Assembly (NCBI RefSeq): GCF_027497235.1
Contig: NZ_CP114902.1
Span: 1,377,501-1,441,500 of the forward strand
From: Micromonospora sp. WMMD1128
GTDB lineage: Bacteria > Actinomycetota > Actinomycetes > Mycobacteriales > Micromonosporaceae
Direction: 5' to 3'
DNA: 64,000 nucleotides
Made by a program: the position numbers and the translations under genes. The notes beneath the pieces were generated by a model. It was not told the DNA's origin. It was given only the letters and a program-made list of their open reading frames with translations, and searched no databases. Numbering within the stretch: position 1 is the first letter of the stretch; the number at the start of each line of letters is the position of its first letter. This document shows positions 1-8,829 of this stretch, in pieces.

Positions 1-703
1 CGCCGCCCCGGGCGGCCGGCGCGTCCTGGTACTTGGCGGTGAGCAGGCCCATCGCCAGCGGCCCCCGGTTGAGGCTGGCCAGGTCGAACTCCTCGCAGAC
101 CGCGAGCATCGCCGCGTTGTCCCGCAGCACCGACTGGTCGTGCTGGATCGCCGTGCAGTGCGGAGCCGCCTCCGCGAACGCCCGCGCCGACGCCGGGTCG
201 TCGGTGCTCCAGCCGTACGCCCGGATCTTGCCCTCGGTGACCAGGCCCTCAAGCGTCTCCACCAGGTCCAACGCCTGCGGCACCGGCAGGCCGCCCAGGT
301 GCAGCTGGTAGAGGTCGACGTGGTCGGTGCCGAGCCGGCGCAGCGAACCTTCCAGGCTGCGACGCGCGTAGTCGGGAGTGCCGTCCTCACCGGCGGCCTG
401 CCGGGTCTCCTCGTCCGTGGGGTAGCCGAACTTGGTGGCGATCACCGCCTGCTCCCGGCGACCGGCGAGCGCGCGGCCGAGCACCCGCTCGCTGTGCCCC
501 GCCCCGTAGTTGCTGGAGGTGTCGAAGAGGGTCGCGCCCAGGTCGAGCGCCCGGTGGACGGTGCGGACCGACTCGTCGTCGTCCACCTCGCCCCAGCCGA
601 GCGGCTGCTCACCGGCCCAGAGCGGGCCGCCGATCGCCCAGCAGCCCATGCCGATGGCGCTGACCTCGATGCCGCTGCGGCCCAACCGTCGTGTCGTCGT
701 CAT
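1..703 (-). CDS. Aldo/keto reductase, C-terminus cut by window edge
   Basis: NADPH-dependent oxidoreductase of the aldo/keto reductase superfamily (TIM barrel). The ATG at 703 gives MTTTRRLGRSGIEVSAIG, the usual N-terminal strand of the family. The catalytic tetrad is visible: Asp61 and Tyr66 (FDTSSNYGAG), Lys91 (VIATKFG) and His135 (DLYQLH). About 234 residues are in the window; families of this kind run to 310-340, so roughly the last quarter is missing beyond base 1. The retained sequence (SERVLGRAL, SLRRLGTDHVDLYQLH) resembles the IolS/YghZ-like branch rather than AKR-type prostaglandin synthases. The substrate cannot be told. Downstream context is unknown because the gene leaves the window; upstream it is separated from the next reductase by a repeat element. 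Confidence 0.9.
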   Translation of the reverse strand, partial: MTTTRRLGRSGIEVSAIGMGCWAIGGPLWAGEQPLGWGEVDDDESVRTVHRALDLGATLFDTSSNYGAGHSERVLGRALAGRREQAVIATKFGYPTDEETRQAAGEDGTPDYARRSLEGSLRRLGTDHVDLYQLHLGGLPVPQALDLVETLEGLVTEGKIRAYGWSTDDPASARAFAEAAPHCTAIQHDQSVLRDNAAMLAVCEEFDLASLNRGPLAMGLLTAKYQDAPAARGG

Positions 704-756
704 GATCCCAGTGTCCTATCTAGAGTGCGCTCGAAGTCCAGTCGTTTCCGGCGAAC

Positions 757-811
757 GTAAGGAGGGGCCCCCGCTTAACGCATTTGGTAGAGGCGGGGGC
801 CCCGCTTAACA
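757..811 (-). repeat. Dispersed GGGGCCCC element, copy 1
   Basis: About 54 bases with two halves of the pattern GTTAAGCGGGGGCCCC in direct orientation when read on the minus strand, ending in the GTAAGG/CCTTAC edge. Each half holds the self-complementary GGGGCCCC core, so the halves can also pair with each other as a hairpin. It lies between the start of the first aldo/keto reductase and the stop of the second, about 4 bases from that stop. It is one of seven related copies in this window. Confidence 0.85.
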
Positions 812-814
812 ACG

Positions 815-1693
815 TCAGACGGCGTCGAGGAGCGCCAGGGCCTCGGGGGAGAGGCGGAGCGCGGCGGCGGCGACGTTCTGCTCCAGGTGCGCCGGGTCGC
901 CGGTGCCGGGGATGGCGAGCACGTTCGGGCCACGGCTCAGCACCCAGGCCAGCCGGACCTGGGCCGCGCTGACGCCGTGCTCCCGCGCCACCGCCAGCAC
1001 CTCCGGGTGCTCCTCGCCGGTCGCCCCGGCCTCCCGCCCGCTGGTGACGATGGAGAAGAACGGCACGAACGCGGTGCCGTGCGCGGCGCAGTCCCGGATC
1101 AGCTCGTCGTGGCTCCGGCGGTAGCCGAGACCGTACGAGTTCTGCACGCACACCACCGGCGCGATGGTCCGCGCCTCGGCGACCTGGTGCGCGCGTACCG
1201 CGGAGACGCCGAGGTGCCGGATCAGCCCGGCGTCGACCAGCTCGGTGAGCGCGCCGAAGTGCTCGGCCAGCGGCTCCGGCCCGTGCACCCGGAGGTTCAC
1301 CACGTCGAGGTGGTCCCGGCCGAGCTGGCGCAGGTTCTCCTCGACCTGGCCGCGCAGTTGCTCCGGCCGCGCCATCGGCAGCCACCCGCCGGACGGGTCC
1401 TTGCCCGGCCCGACCTTGCTGACGATGACCAGATCCTCCGGGTACGGCGACAATGCCCGGTTGATCAGCTCGTTGGCCGAGCGCAGCGGCGAGAAGTAGA
1501 ACGCGGCCGTGTCGATGTGGTTGACGCCCAGCTCGACCGCGCGGCGCAGCACGGCGACGGCCCGGTCCCGGTCGCTGGGGCCGCCGTCGGCGTTCGCGGT
1601 CAGTCGCATCGCGCCGAGGCCGATCCGGTTGACGGTCCGGTCGCCGAGCTGCCAGGTGCCGGCCGCGCCGGCGGAAACGGTGTCGATGGTCAT
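815..1693 (-). CDS. Aldo/keto reductase with atypical active site
   Basis: Predicted 292-residue NAD(P)H-dependent aldo/keto reductase. The start chosen is the ATG at 1693 (MTIDTVSAG), preceded by a GGGGA-type ribosome site; the open frame continues upstream without family similarity. Asp61, Tyr66 and Lys93 of the tetrad are present (HIDTAAFYF, VIVSKVG). At the fourth position, where the first and third reductases of this window have His135/His121 (YQLH, YQAH), this protein reads VVNLRVHG, placing Arg135 at the His position with a His two residues later. That may change substrate range or activity. The C-terminal NADP-binding part (LAIPGTGDPAHLEQN) is intact. It ends just after a repeat element. 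Substrate unknown. Confidence 0.88.
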   Translation of the reverse strand: MTIDTVSAGAAGTWQLGDRTVNRIGLGAMRLTANADGGPSDRDRAVAVLRRAVELGVNHIDTAAFYFSPLRSANELINRALSPYPEDLVIVSKVGPGKDPSGGWLPMARPEQLRGQVEENLRQLGRDHLDVVNLRVHGPEPLAEHFGALTELVDAGLIRHLGVSAVRAHQVAEARTIAPVVCVQNSYGLGYRRSHDELIRDCAAHGTAFVPFFSIVTSGREAGATGEEHPEVLAVAREHGVSAAQVRLAWVLSRGPNVLAIPGTGDPAHLEQNVAAAALRLSPEALALLDAV

Positions 1694-1779
1694 GCGGGTC
1701 CCCGTTCCTCGCGAAAGCCCCACGGTGGGGCCGGGAGGTGACACGCGGCGCCCGGGCAGCCGGTTCAACGCCGCGCCTG

Positions 1780-3114
1780 TCACTCGCCCTCGTCGCGGTC
1801 GTCGGGCTGCTCGTGCCAGCGGGCCCGCCAGGCCGCCTCGTGCGCCTCGTGGCTGGCCCGTTCCTCGAAGACCAGCTTGCGCAGCGCACGTCGGCCCGCA
1901 TCGAAGACGATCACCTCGGCCGCCACCATACCCACCGTGATGACGGTCAGCAGCCCCATCGCGACCAGGCCCGGCACCCGCTGCGCGACGGGGACGGCCG
2001 CGCCGAGCAGCAGCACCGCCGCAACCCGGGTCCAGCTCAGCGTGCGGAGCGTCCGGGCCTGGAACAGCATGTTGCCGCAGATGTAGGCGGCCACCCCGCC
2101 GAAGAGCAGCGGTACGGCCGGCCCGTGCGCGGACTCGCTCGGGGGTACGTCGGGACTGGCGATGTCGTGCACGATCATTTCGGCGCCGAGCGCGAACAGG
2201 ATGATGCCCGCGATCATCGGCAGGAACAGGTACGCGTACGCGTCCCGGGCCATCGCCACCCGCGGCCCGTCCCGGGCGGCGTGCAACGCGATCCGGGCGG
2301 CCGGCCCGACCATGTCGTAGTGCGCCCACCAGAGCGCGGCGGTGAAGAAGATGCCGAGCACCGCCGCCACCACGGCCGGCCAGGTGGGCGGCTGCCCGAG
2401 CAGGTTGCTGCCGACGCCGACCGAGATGACCGACTCACCGAGCGCGATGATCAGGATGAGGTCGTACCGCTCCGTCCAGTGCTCGGCGGAGGCGACGCCC
2501 CAGCCCCAGGTGCCGGCCAGGAGGCCGGTGCCGTACTGGAGCAGGACGACGGTCGCCCACAACCCGTCGCGGACCACGGCCGCCGACGTGAGACCGTCGA
2601 TCTTCGGCGGTACCAGCGCGGCGACCAGCAGCAGCGCGGTGCTGCCGATCACCTCCGGGCCGAACCGGATCAGTTGCCGGCGTTCGTCCGGGCTGTCCCG
2701 CACCGCGTGCCGGTAGAGCAGCAGGTGCACCAGCCGCAGCACGGTGTAACTGATCGCGGCGACGATCGGCCCGGCGTCGTTGCCGCGGGGGTCGCGGAAC
2801 GCGTTCGGCAGCGACAACGCGAACGTGAACAACGCGGCCATGCCGACCGTCATCAGCACCGGGACGAAACCCTCGCCGAGCCGAACCCGGGTGGCCACCA
2901 CGCTGTGCACCACCCACGACCACCAGAGCACGGCGAGGACCAGCAGGGCGTGCAGCAGGGCGCCGCCGCTCACCTGGAGCGCGGTGGCCCGGGTGATGAT
3001 GAAGAACGAGAAGACGAAGACCAGGTCGAAGAAGATCTCGAACCGGTCGACCCGGGCGCCCGGGGCCACCGGCACCGCCGGCCCGAGGCGCCCCCGCCAC
3101 CCGTACCCGCCCAC
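1780..3114 (-). CDS. Low temperature requirement A (LtrA) family membrane protein
   Basis: Integral membrane protein of 444 residues belonging to the LtrA family (named for a Listeria protein needed for growth in the cold; molecular function not established). The N-terminal signature DRFEIFFDLVFVFSF is seen at about residues 23-37, followed by around eleven to twelve hydrophobic stretches, the normal family length and layout. Start is the GTG at 3114; a CAGACT hexamer lies 6 bases before it and no good ribosome site is seen, so a leaderless transcript is possible. The acidic/basic tail (EERASHEAHEA...) is cytoplasmic by composition. It is a single gene between sucB and the reductases; no functional partner is evident. 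Confidence 0.85.
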   Translation of the reverse strand: MGGYGWRGRLGPAVPVAPGARVDRFEIFFDLVFVFSFFIITRATALQVSGGALLHALLVLAVLWWSWVVHSVVATRVRLGEGFVPVLMTVGMAALFTFALSLPNAFRDPRGNDAGPIVAAISYTVLRLVHLLLYRHAVRDSPDERRQLIRFGPEVIGSTALLLVAALVPPKIDGLTSAAVVRDGLWATVVLLQYGTGLLAGTWGWGVASAEHWTERYDLILIIALGESVISVGVGSNLLGQPPTWPAVVAAVLGIFFTAALWWAHYDMVGPAARIALHAARDGPRVAMARDAYAYLFLPMIAGIILFALGAEMIVHDIASPDVPPSESAHGPAVPLLFGGVAAYICGNMLFQARTLRTLSWTRVAAVLLLGAAVPVAQRVPGLVAMGLLTVITVGMVAAEVIVFDAGRRALRKLVFEERASHEAHEAAWRARWHEQPDDRDEGE

Positions 3115-3158
3115 CGGCCGAGTCTGTCAGCGCGCGGCCGGCGGCGGGCCGGAAACAA

Positions 3159-3194
3159 CGAAGGGGTACGCGGCGGTCGCCGCGTACCCCTTCG
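3159..3194 (-). terminator. Rho-independent terminator after sucB
   Basis: Perfect 17-bp stem (arms 3159-3175 and 3178-3194, CGAAGGGGTACGCGGCG type) with a two-base loop. On the minus strand it is followed by TTGTTT, so it fits an intrinsic terminator for the sucB/lpd transcript that ends at 3206. Confidence 0.8.
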
Positions 3195-3205
3195 CGTGTC
3201 GTGCG

Positions 3206-5053
3206 TCAGAGGCCGAGCTCGGCCTCGAAGTTGCCGCCCTCCAGCCGCTCCTTGACCGCGGTCAGGAAGCGGGCGGCGTCGGCGCCGTCGATCAGCCGGT
3301 GGTCGTACGACATGGCCAGGTAGACCATCGACCGGACCGCGATGACCTCACCCAGATCCGGGTCGTTGACCACGACCGGCCGCTTCACCACCGCGCCCGT
3401 GCCGAGCATCGCCGACTGCGGCGACGGCACGATCGGGGTGTCGAAGAGCGCGCCCCGGCTGCCGGTGTTGGTGAGCGTGAAGGTCGCGCCGGCCATCTCG
3501 TCCGGCGTGATCTTGTTGGCCCGGGTGCGCTCGGCCAGGTCGGCGATCCGCTTGGCGATGCCGCCCATGTTGAGGTCACCGGCGTTGTGGATGACCGGCA
3601 CGAGCAGCCCGCGCTCGGTGTCCACCGCGATGCCGAGGTGCTCGGCCGCCGGGTAGGTGATCGTGCCGCCGTCCAGGTCCATGCTGGCCTGGATGATCGG
3701 GTGGGTCTGGAGCGCCTCGACGGCGGCGAGCGCGAAGAACGGCAGGAAGGACAGCTTCACGCCGTGCTTGGCCTGGAACGAGTCCTTGGCCCGGGTGCGC
3801 AGCTTGGCGACCTTCGTGACGTCGACCTCGACGACGGTGGTCAGCTGCGCCGTCTCGTGCAGCGACTGCTGCATCCGCTTGGCGATGGTCGCCCGGATCC
3901 GCGGCAGCTTCTCCGTGGTGCCCCGCTTGCTGCTCGGCTGCGGCTTGGCGGCCGGCTGGGCCGGTGCCTGCGCCTGGGCGGCGGGCGCCGCCGGCTCGGC
4001 CTTGGCGGCCTTCGCCTTCTCGGCCGCCTCCAGCACGTCCTGCTTGCGGATCCGGCCACCCACGCCGGTGCCGTTGACCGAGCCCAGGTTCACGCCGTGC
4101 TCGGCGGCGAGCTTGCGGACCAGCGGCGTCACGTAGCCGGCGGCTTCCTCGCCGCCACCCTGAGCCGGGGCGGTCGGCCGCTGCGGCGCGGCGGCCGGCG
4201 CGGACGGCTGGGCCGCCTGCTCGGCCTTGGCCGGCTCGGCGGCCTGCTCCGCCTCGGCGGACGGCTCGTTGTAGGACATGCCCGGGGTCGGCTCCTGGAC
4301 CTTCGGCTCGGGCTTCGGCTCCGCCTTGGGCTCCGGCTCGGGCTTCGCCTCCGCCTTGGGCTCGGGCTTCGGCTCGGGCTTCGCCTCGGCGGGCGCCGCG
4401 CCGGCCGCGCCGACGATCGCCAGTACGCCGCCGACCTCGGCGGTCTCGTCCTCGGGGACCTTGATCTCCAGCACGGTGCCGGCGACCGGGGACGGGATCT
4501 CGGTGTCCACCTTGTCGGTGGAGACCTCCAGCAGCGGCTCGTCCACCTCGACGGTCTCGCCGACCTGCTTGAGCCAGCGGGTGACCGTACCCTCGGTGAC
4601 GCTCTCGCCGAGCGCCGGCATGGTCACCGGCGTACCCTCGCCGGACGACGCGGCGGGCTGGGCCGGCTCCTCGACGGCCGGCTGCTCCGCCTCGGCCCCG
4701 GGCTCCGCGGCGGCCTGCGCGGCCTGCTCCGGCTCCGGGCCGGTGCCCTCGGCGGCGGCCGTCGGCTCGGTGGCCGGCTCGGCCTCCTCCTTCGGGGCGG
4801 CGCCCGCGTCCTCGCCCTCGCCGGCGATGACCGCCAGCTCGCTGCCGACCTCGGCGGTCTCGTCCTCACCGACGACGATCCGGCTCAGCACGCCCGCCGC
4901 GGGCGACGGGATCTCGGTGTCGACCTTGTCGGTCGACACCTCCAGCAGGGGCTCGTCGACCTCGACGGTGTCACCCTCCTGCTTGAGCCAGCGCGTGACG
5001 GTGCCCTCGGTGACGCTCTCGCCGAGCCGGGGCATGGTGACCGATACCGGCAT
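3206..5053 (-). CDS. sucB: Dihydrolipoyllysine acyltransferase (E2) of 2-oxo acid dehydrogenase, two lipoyl domains
   Basis: E2 core enzyme that transfers the acyl group (succinyl in the TCA cycle, or acetyl in the shared pyruvate complex) from lipoate to CoA. Two lipoyl domains are clear, each with the GESVTEGT start and the lipoylation motif [12 protein letters not shown] at Lys43 and Lys181. They are joined by Ala/Pro/Glu-rich mobile linkers, including a long [16 protein letters not shown] stretch. A peripheral-subunit-binding domain follows ([15 protein letters not shown]...GRIRKQDVL, about 310-350), then the catalytic domain ending in [16 protein letters not shown], with the active-site His in the DHRxxDG motif. 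615 residues. The start ATG at 5053 is 66 bases after the end of lpdA, so the two are cotranscribed. In M. tuberculosis the equivalent (DlaT) lies beside lipB and lipA; those are not downstream here. Confidence 0.95.
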   Translation of the reverse strand: MPVSVTMPRLGESVTEGTVTRWLKQEGDTVEVDEPLLEVSTDKVDTEIPSPAAGVLSRIVVGEDETAEVGSELAVIAGEGEDAGAAPKEEAEPATEPTAAAEGTGPEPEQAAQAAAEPGAEAEQPAVEEPAQPAASSGEGTPVTMPALGESVTEGTVTRWLKQVGETVEVDEPLLEVSTDKVDTEIPSPVAGTVLEIKVPEDETAEVGGVLAIVGAAGAAPAEAKPEPKPEPKAEAKPEPEPKAEPKPEPKVQEPTPGMSYNEPSAEAEQAAEPAKAEQAAQPSAPAAAPQRPTAPAQGGGEEAAGYVTPLVRKLAAEHGVNLGSVNGTGVGGRIRKQDVLEAAEKAKAAKAEPAAPAAQAQAPAQPAAKPQPSSKRGTTEKLPRIRATIAKRMQQSLHETAQLTTVVEVDVTKVAKLRTRAKDSFQAKHGVKLSFLPFFALAAVEALQTHPIIQASMDLDGGTITYPAAEHLGIAVDTERGLLVPVIHNAGDLNMGGIAKRIADLAERTRANKITPDEMAGATFTLTNTGSRGALFDTPIVPSPQSAMLGTGAVVKRPVVVNDPDLGEVIAVRSMVYLAMSYDHRLIDGADAARFLTAVKERLEGGNFEAELGL

Positions 5054-5119
5054 GTTCTCCAGACTCCTTCATTCCCCTGGTGGGATCATCGCCCGTCGCC
5101 GGACGCCGCGGTTGTCGTG

Positions 5120-6511
5120 TCAGGCGTGCGCGTGCAGCGGCTTGCCGGCCAGGGCCAGGTGCGCCTCGCCCAGGGCCTCGTTCTGGGTCGGGTGGGCGTG
5201 CACCAGCTGCGCCACCTCGGCCGGGTACGCCTCCCAGTTGTAGATGAGCTGCGCCTCGCCGATCAGCTCACCGACCCGGGCGCCGACCATGTGCACACCG
5301 ACGACCGGGCCGTCGTCCACCCGGACCAGCTTCACGTGGCCGGCGGTCTTGAGGATCTGGCTCTTGCCGTTGCCGCCGAGGTTGTAGTTGTAGGTCTTGA
5401 CCTTGTCGGCACCGTACTGCTCCTTGGCCTTCGCCTCGGTCAGGCCGACCGAGGCGAGCTCCGGGTCGCAGTAGGTGACGCGCGGGATGCCTGCTTCGTC
5501 GATCACGGCGGGGGTCTTCCCGGCGATCTCCTCGGCGACGAAGATGCCCTGCTGGAAGCCGCGGTGCGCGAGCTGGAGGCCGGGCACGATGTCACCGACC
5601 GCGTAGACGTTCGGCACGCTTGTGCGCAGCCGCTCGTCGGTCAGCACGTAGCCGCGGTCCATCTTGACGCCCTGCTCCTCGTACCCGAGGTCGGCGGTGT
5701 TCGGGCCGCGACCGACGGCGACCAGCAGCAGCTCGGCCTCGACCGCGTCGCCACCCTGGATGGTCAGCTTGACGCCCTTGTCGGTCTTCTCGACCTTCTC
5801 GAACGGCTTGCCGACCTTGAAGTTGATCTTCCGCTTGCGGAACGCCCGCTCCAGCGCCTTCGACGACTCCTCGTCCTCGGCCGCGACCAACCGGGGCAGC
5901 GCCTCGACGATTGTCACGTCGACCCCGAAGGACTTCCAGACGCTCGCGAACTCGACGCCGATCACGCCGCCGCCGAGCACGATCGCCGACGACGGGACCC
6001 GGTCCAGGGTCAGCGCGTGGTCGCTGGTGATGATCCGCTCGCCGTCGACCTCCAGGCCGGGCAGGCTCTTCGCGTACGAGCCGGAGGCCAGCACGATGTT
6101 GCGACCGGTGTAACGCTTGCCGTCGACCTCGACCACGTTCTTGCCGACCAGCTTGCCGTGGCCCTCGACGATGGTGATCGCCTTGTTGCTCTTGAGCATC
6201 CCCTGCAGGCCCTTGAACAGGCGGGCGACCACGCCGTCCTTGTACGAGTTGACCGCCGCCATGTCGATGCCCACCAGCTCGGCCTTCACGCCGAACTGCT
6301 CGGACTCGCGGGTCTGGTCGGCGACCTCGGCGGCGTGCAGCAACGCCTTGGTGGGGATGCAGCCGTTGTGCAGGCAGGTGCCGCCGAGCTTGCCCTTCTC
6401 GATGAGCGCGACGGAGAGATCCAGCTGGGCGGCACGCAGCGCCGCCGCGTAGCCGCCGCTACCACCTCCGAGGATGACGATGTCGAAGGTCGTGTCGTTC
6501 GGCTCGCTCAC
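5120..6511 (-). CDS. lpdA: Dihydrolipoyl dehydrogenase (E3)
   Basis: FAD-dependent disulfide oxidoreductase that reoxidises dihydrolipoamide of the adjacent E2 with NAD+. From the GTG at 6511 the protein is 463 residues. That start is preceded by GGGAG at 6-base spacing, and the protein opens directly into the FAD fold (DIVILGGGSGGY). The redox disulfide is GGTCLHNGCIPTK (Cys46, Cys51); the NAD-binding motif VLGGGVIGVEFASV and the C-terminal His-Glu pair HPTQNE are present. The frame is open 19 codons further upstream but that segment is not family-like. It is first in the lpdA-sucB operon, as in Streptomyces. Confidence 0.95.
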   Translation of the reverse strand: MSEPNDTTFDIVILGGGSGGYAAALRAAQLDLSVALIEKGKLGGTCLHNGCIPTKALLHAAEVADQTRESEQFGVKAELVGIDMAAVNSYKDGVVARLFKGLQGMLKSNKAITIVEGHGKLVGKNVVEVDGKRYTGRNIVLASGSYAKSLPGLEVDGERIITSDHALTLDRVPSSAIVLGGGVIGVEFASVWKSFGVDVTIVEALPRLVAAEDEESSKALERAFRKRKINFKVGKPFEKVEKTDKGVKLTIQGGDAVEAELLLVAVGRGPNTADLGYEEQGVKMDRGYVLTDERLRTSVPNVYAVGDIVPGLQLAHRGFQQGIFVAEEIAGKTPAVIDEAGIPRVTYCDPELASVGLTEAKAKEQYGADKVKTYNYNLGGNGKSQILKTAGHVKLVRVDDGPVVGVHMVGARVGELIGEAQLIYNWEAYPAEVAQLVHAHPTQNEALGEAHLALAGKPLHAHA

Positions 6512-6641
6512 ATCCAACTCCCAGGTCGCGTCACTGCATCGGGGGTTACGGCGGGGTAACAGGCACACCCCACCTCGGTCATCTTGTCACCACCGACGGC
6601 CGAGCGCGTACCGAGGTGCCCAACGACACGTCGGCGACACG

Positions 6642-6647
6642 TACGCT
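6642..6647 (+). promoter_or_regulatory. Candidate -10 (TACGCT) for the gene at 6690
   Basis: TACGCT hexamer 42 bases before the GTG at 6690, in the divergent gap between lpdA and the small plus-strand gene. It matches the actinobacterial TAnnnT pattern; no convincing -35 was found. Confidence 0.35.
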
Positions 6648-6689
6648 TGGCACCGTCTTCGATGACGTTCCGGGGGAGGAGTGGGTCCG

Positions 6690-7019
6690 GTGGCGCTGTT
6701 CCGACGACGCAAGCGGGTGGCCGCGGTGAGCCGCGACCGCGCTGCCGAACGCGCCGATCTGGACCACCTTGAGAACTTCGTCCGCACCCGGCGGGGCGTC
6801 GAGGCATTCCTCGAACCGCGGACCACTGTCACCGAGACCACAGTCATCCTGATCGCCGACGACGGCGAGTGGACGCGGCGGCGGGTCGGCAGCCCGGAGG
6901 ACGCCCGTCGCTGGGCGCACAAGACCGCCATCCCGATCTACGACGTCCGCCTGATGGGCTACCCCCAGCGGATGCGCGACTACAACGAGCGCCGCAAGCG
7001 CCGCCCCGAGCTCTTCTGA
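6690..7019 (+). CDS. Conserved hypothetical protein, 109 aa
   Basis: Small basic protein starting MALFRRRKRV and ending YNERRKRRPELF. The GTG at 6690 is preferred because the purine run GGGGGAGGA (6672-6680) is 9 bases upstream; an in-frame GTG at 6681 abuts that run and would be poorly placed. The middle part (TTVTETTVILIADDGEWTRR...RWAHKTAIPIYDVRLMGYPQRMRDY) looks like a compact alpha/beta fold with no catalytic motif I recognise. It is divergent from lpdA and convergent with pepA. I do not recognise the family and assign no function. Confidence 0.75.
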   Translation: MALFRRRKRVAAVSRDRAAERADLDHLENFVRTRRGVEAFLEPRTTVTETTVILIADDGEWTRRRVGSPEDARRWAHKTAIPIYDVRLMGYPQRMRDYNERRKRRPELF

Positions 7020-7038
7020 GCGCCGCCGGCCGCCAGGT

Positions 7039-7092
7039 GTTAAAAGGGGCCCCCGCCTATGCGGAATGCGTTAAGCGGGGGCCCCTCCTTAC
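7039..7092 (+). repeat. Dispersed GGGGCCCC element, copy 2
   Basis: Element with GTTAAAAGGGGCCCC and GTTAAGCGGGGGCCCC halves separated by a short CTATGCGGAATGC spacer and ending CCTTAC. It fills the convergent junction between the small hypothetical gene (stop at 7019) and pepA (stop at 7096), so it could act as a terminator for both. Confidence 0.88.
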
Positions 7093-7095
7093 CCC

Positions 7096-8664
7096 TCAGC
7101 CGTTGGCGGCTACGTCGTCCACCAGCGCTAGCAGGGTTCGCACCGGCACGCCGGTGCCGCCCTTCGTCAGGTAGCCGGTGGGCTCGCCCGAGTGGTAGCC
7201 GGGGCCGGCGATGTCGATGTGCGCCCAGGCCACCTCGTCGGCGACGAACTCGCGCAGGAAGACCCCGCCCTGGAGCATGTGCCCGGCCCGGTCCATGCCG
7301 GCGTTGACCTGGGAGATGTCGGCCACGTCGGACTCCATGCCCTTGCGCACGTCGTCCGGCAGCGGCATCGGCCAGGCCGGCTCGCCGGTCGCGTCGCCGG
7401 CCACCCGCACCCGCTCGCACAGCTCCGGGCTGCCCATCACGCCGGCGATCCGCTTGCCCAGCGAGATCACCTGGCCGCCGGTGAGCGTCGACGTCTCGAA
7501 CAGGTAGTCGGTGCCGTCGGAGCAGGCCCGGGCGATGGCGTCGGCCAGGACCATCCGGCCCTCGGCGTCGGTGTTGAGCACCTCGACCTTCTTGCCGTTG
7601 AACATGGTGATCACGTCGCCCGGCCGGTAGCTGGTGCCCGACGGCATGTTCTCCGCCATCGGGAGGTAGCCGGTGACCGTCACAGACGGCTTGAGCGCCG
7701 CCACCGCCAGCATGGCCGCGCCGACCGCCGCCGCGCCGGCCATGTCCGACTTCATCTCCCACATGCCCTGCGCCGGCTTGATCGAGATGCCGCCGGTGTC
7801 GAACGTGATGCCCTTGCCGACAAGCGCGACCCGCTTGCCGTTGCCGCCGCCGGCCGGCGTGTACGTGAGCTTCACCAGCCGCGGCGGCGCCTCCGAGCCC
7901 TGGCCGACGGCGATGATGCCGCCGTAGCCACCGGCGGCCAGCGCCGCCTCGTCCAGCACCTCGACGTCGAGCCCGGCCTCCCGGGCGGCGGTCGCCACCG
8001 CGTCGGCGAACGCCGGCGGGCGCAACTCGTTCGGGGCGGTGTTGACCCAGTCCCGGCTGGTCCGCACCGCGCCGGCCACCGCCTGCGCCCGGGCCACCTC
8101 GGCCTGGGCGGTCGCGTCGGCGGCGTCCGGCACCGCGACCAGCACCTCCGCCACCGGCTCCCGGCGGGTCGGCTGCGGCTTGGTCTTGTAACCGGCGAAC
8201 CGGTAACCGCCGAGCAGCGCGCCCTCGGCGACCGCGCGCAGCGCGGCCGGGGCATCGGCGTCGTCGGGCAACGGCAGGGCGAGGGCGACCCGCGGCGAGC
8301 CGGCCAGCGCCCGCACCGCCGCGCCGGCGGCCCGGCGCAGGGACTCGGGGGCGGGCGCGGCGCCGGCGGGCTCCGGGCCTAGCCCGACGGCGACGACCAC
8401 CGGGGCGGTCACCGTGCCGAGCGTGGCCAGCTTGATCACCTCGCCCGGGCCACCTGTCGCGCCGAGCAGGGCCAGCGTCTCGGTCAGCTTTCCGTCGAAC
8501 GCGGCGGCGATGCTCTCCGCGCCGCTGGCCAGCAGCAGGGCGGCGGCGGGTGAGCCGTCGCCCGGTTCGGTGGTCTGGCTGTGCACGCCGATCACGATCG
8601 CGTCGACGGCGAGTTCGGCGGGGTCGGTGTCGACCAGGCTGAGGGTGGTACGGGGCGATGTCAC
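7096..8664 (-). CDS. pepA: Leucyl aminopeptidase (M17 family)
   Basis: Cytosolic di-metal aminopeptidase that removes N-terminal residues from peptides. 522 residues from the GTG at 8664, normal for M17. The C-terminal catalytic domain carries the two signatures: [15 protein letters not shown] with DMAGAA (metal-ligand Lys/Asp and the substrate-side Lys), and [13 protein letters not shown] (Asp, Glu and Arg of the active site). The N-terminal 170 residues are the macro-like domain. It is divergent from gcvT, and a TAGGTT -10 on the minus strand at 8739-8734 would give a 5' leader of about 63 bases. Confidence 0.95.
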   Translation of the reverse strand: MTSPRTTLSLVDTDPAELAVDAIVIGVHSQTTEPGDGSPAAALLLASGAESIAAAFDGKLTETLALLGATGGPGEVIKLATLGTVTAPVVVAVGLGPEPAGAAPAPESLRRAAGAAVRALAGSPRVALALPLPDDADAPAALRAVAEGALLGGYRFAGYKTKPQPTRREPVAEVLVAVPDAADATAQAEVARAQAVAGAVRTSRDWVNTAPNELRPPAFADAVATAAREAGLDVEVLDEAALAAGGYGGIIAVGQGSEAPPRLVKLTYTPAGGGNGKRVALVGKGITFDTGGISIKPAQGMWEMKSDMAGAAAVGAAMLAVAALKPSVTVTGYLPMAENMPSGTSYRPGDVITMFNGKKVEVLNTDAEGRMVLADAIARACSDGTDYLFETSTLTGGQVISLGKRIAGVMGSPELCERVRVAGDATGEPAWPMPLPDDVRKGMESDVADISQVNAGMDRAGHMLQGGVFLREFVADEVAWAHIDIAGPGYHSGEPTGYLTKGGTGVPVRTLLALVDDVAANG

Positions 8665-8725
8665 GAAAGCTACTCCGGGCGGGCCGGGCCGGCCGCGTCG
8701 TCGCGTACCGGCGATGAAGGTCTCT

Positions 8726-8829
8726 CCGGCGGCAACCTACCCGCCGGAAGCGTGGCTGTCCCGCCGATGCGCTCCGACGGGATCCCGCCGATGCTAACCA
8801 CCAGGGGCCCGGCCGGTAAGTTGCCACCC
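8726..8829. promoter_or_regulatory. Divergent pepA/gcvT promoters inside an inverted 21-bp sequence
   Basis: A 21-base sequence at 8809-8829 (CCGGCCGGTAAGTTGCCACCC type) recurs in inverted orientation at 8727-8747 with 17 of 21 positions identical. Each copy contains a -10-like hexamer: TAAGTT at 8817-8822 pointing to gcvT and TAGGTT at 8739-8734 pointing to pepA. The gcvT hexamer is 7 bases before its ATG with no ribosome site, so gcvT is probably leaderless. The matching flanks could also be two copies of an operator. Confidence 0.5.

Noticed and set aside
2780..6559. Plus-strand open frame of about 1259 codons opposite sucB and lpdA
   Set aside because: It is the antisense of clear genes; high GC content removes stops in this frame, and the translation is Arg/Gly/Leu-rich with no domain.
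8665..8829. Glycine riboswitch before gcvT
   Set aside because: gcvT appears leaderless, with its -10 seven bases from the ATG, leaving no room for a 5' aptamer; no tandem aptamer pattern is seen.
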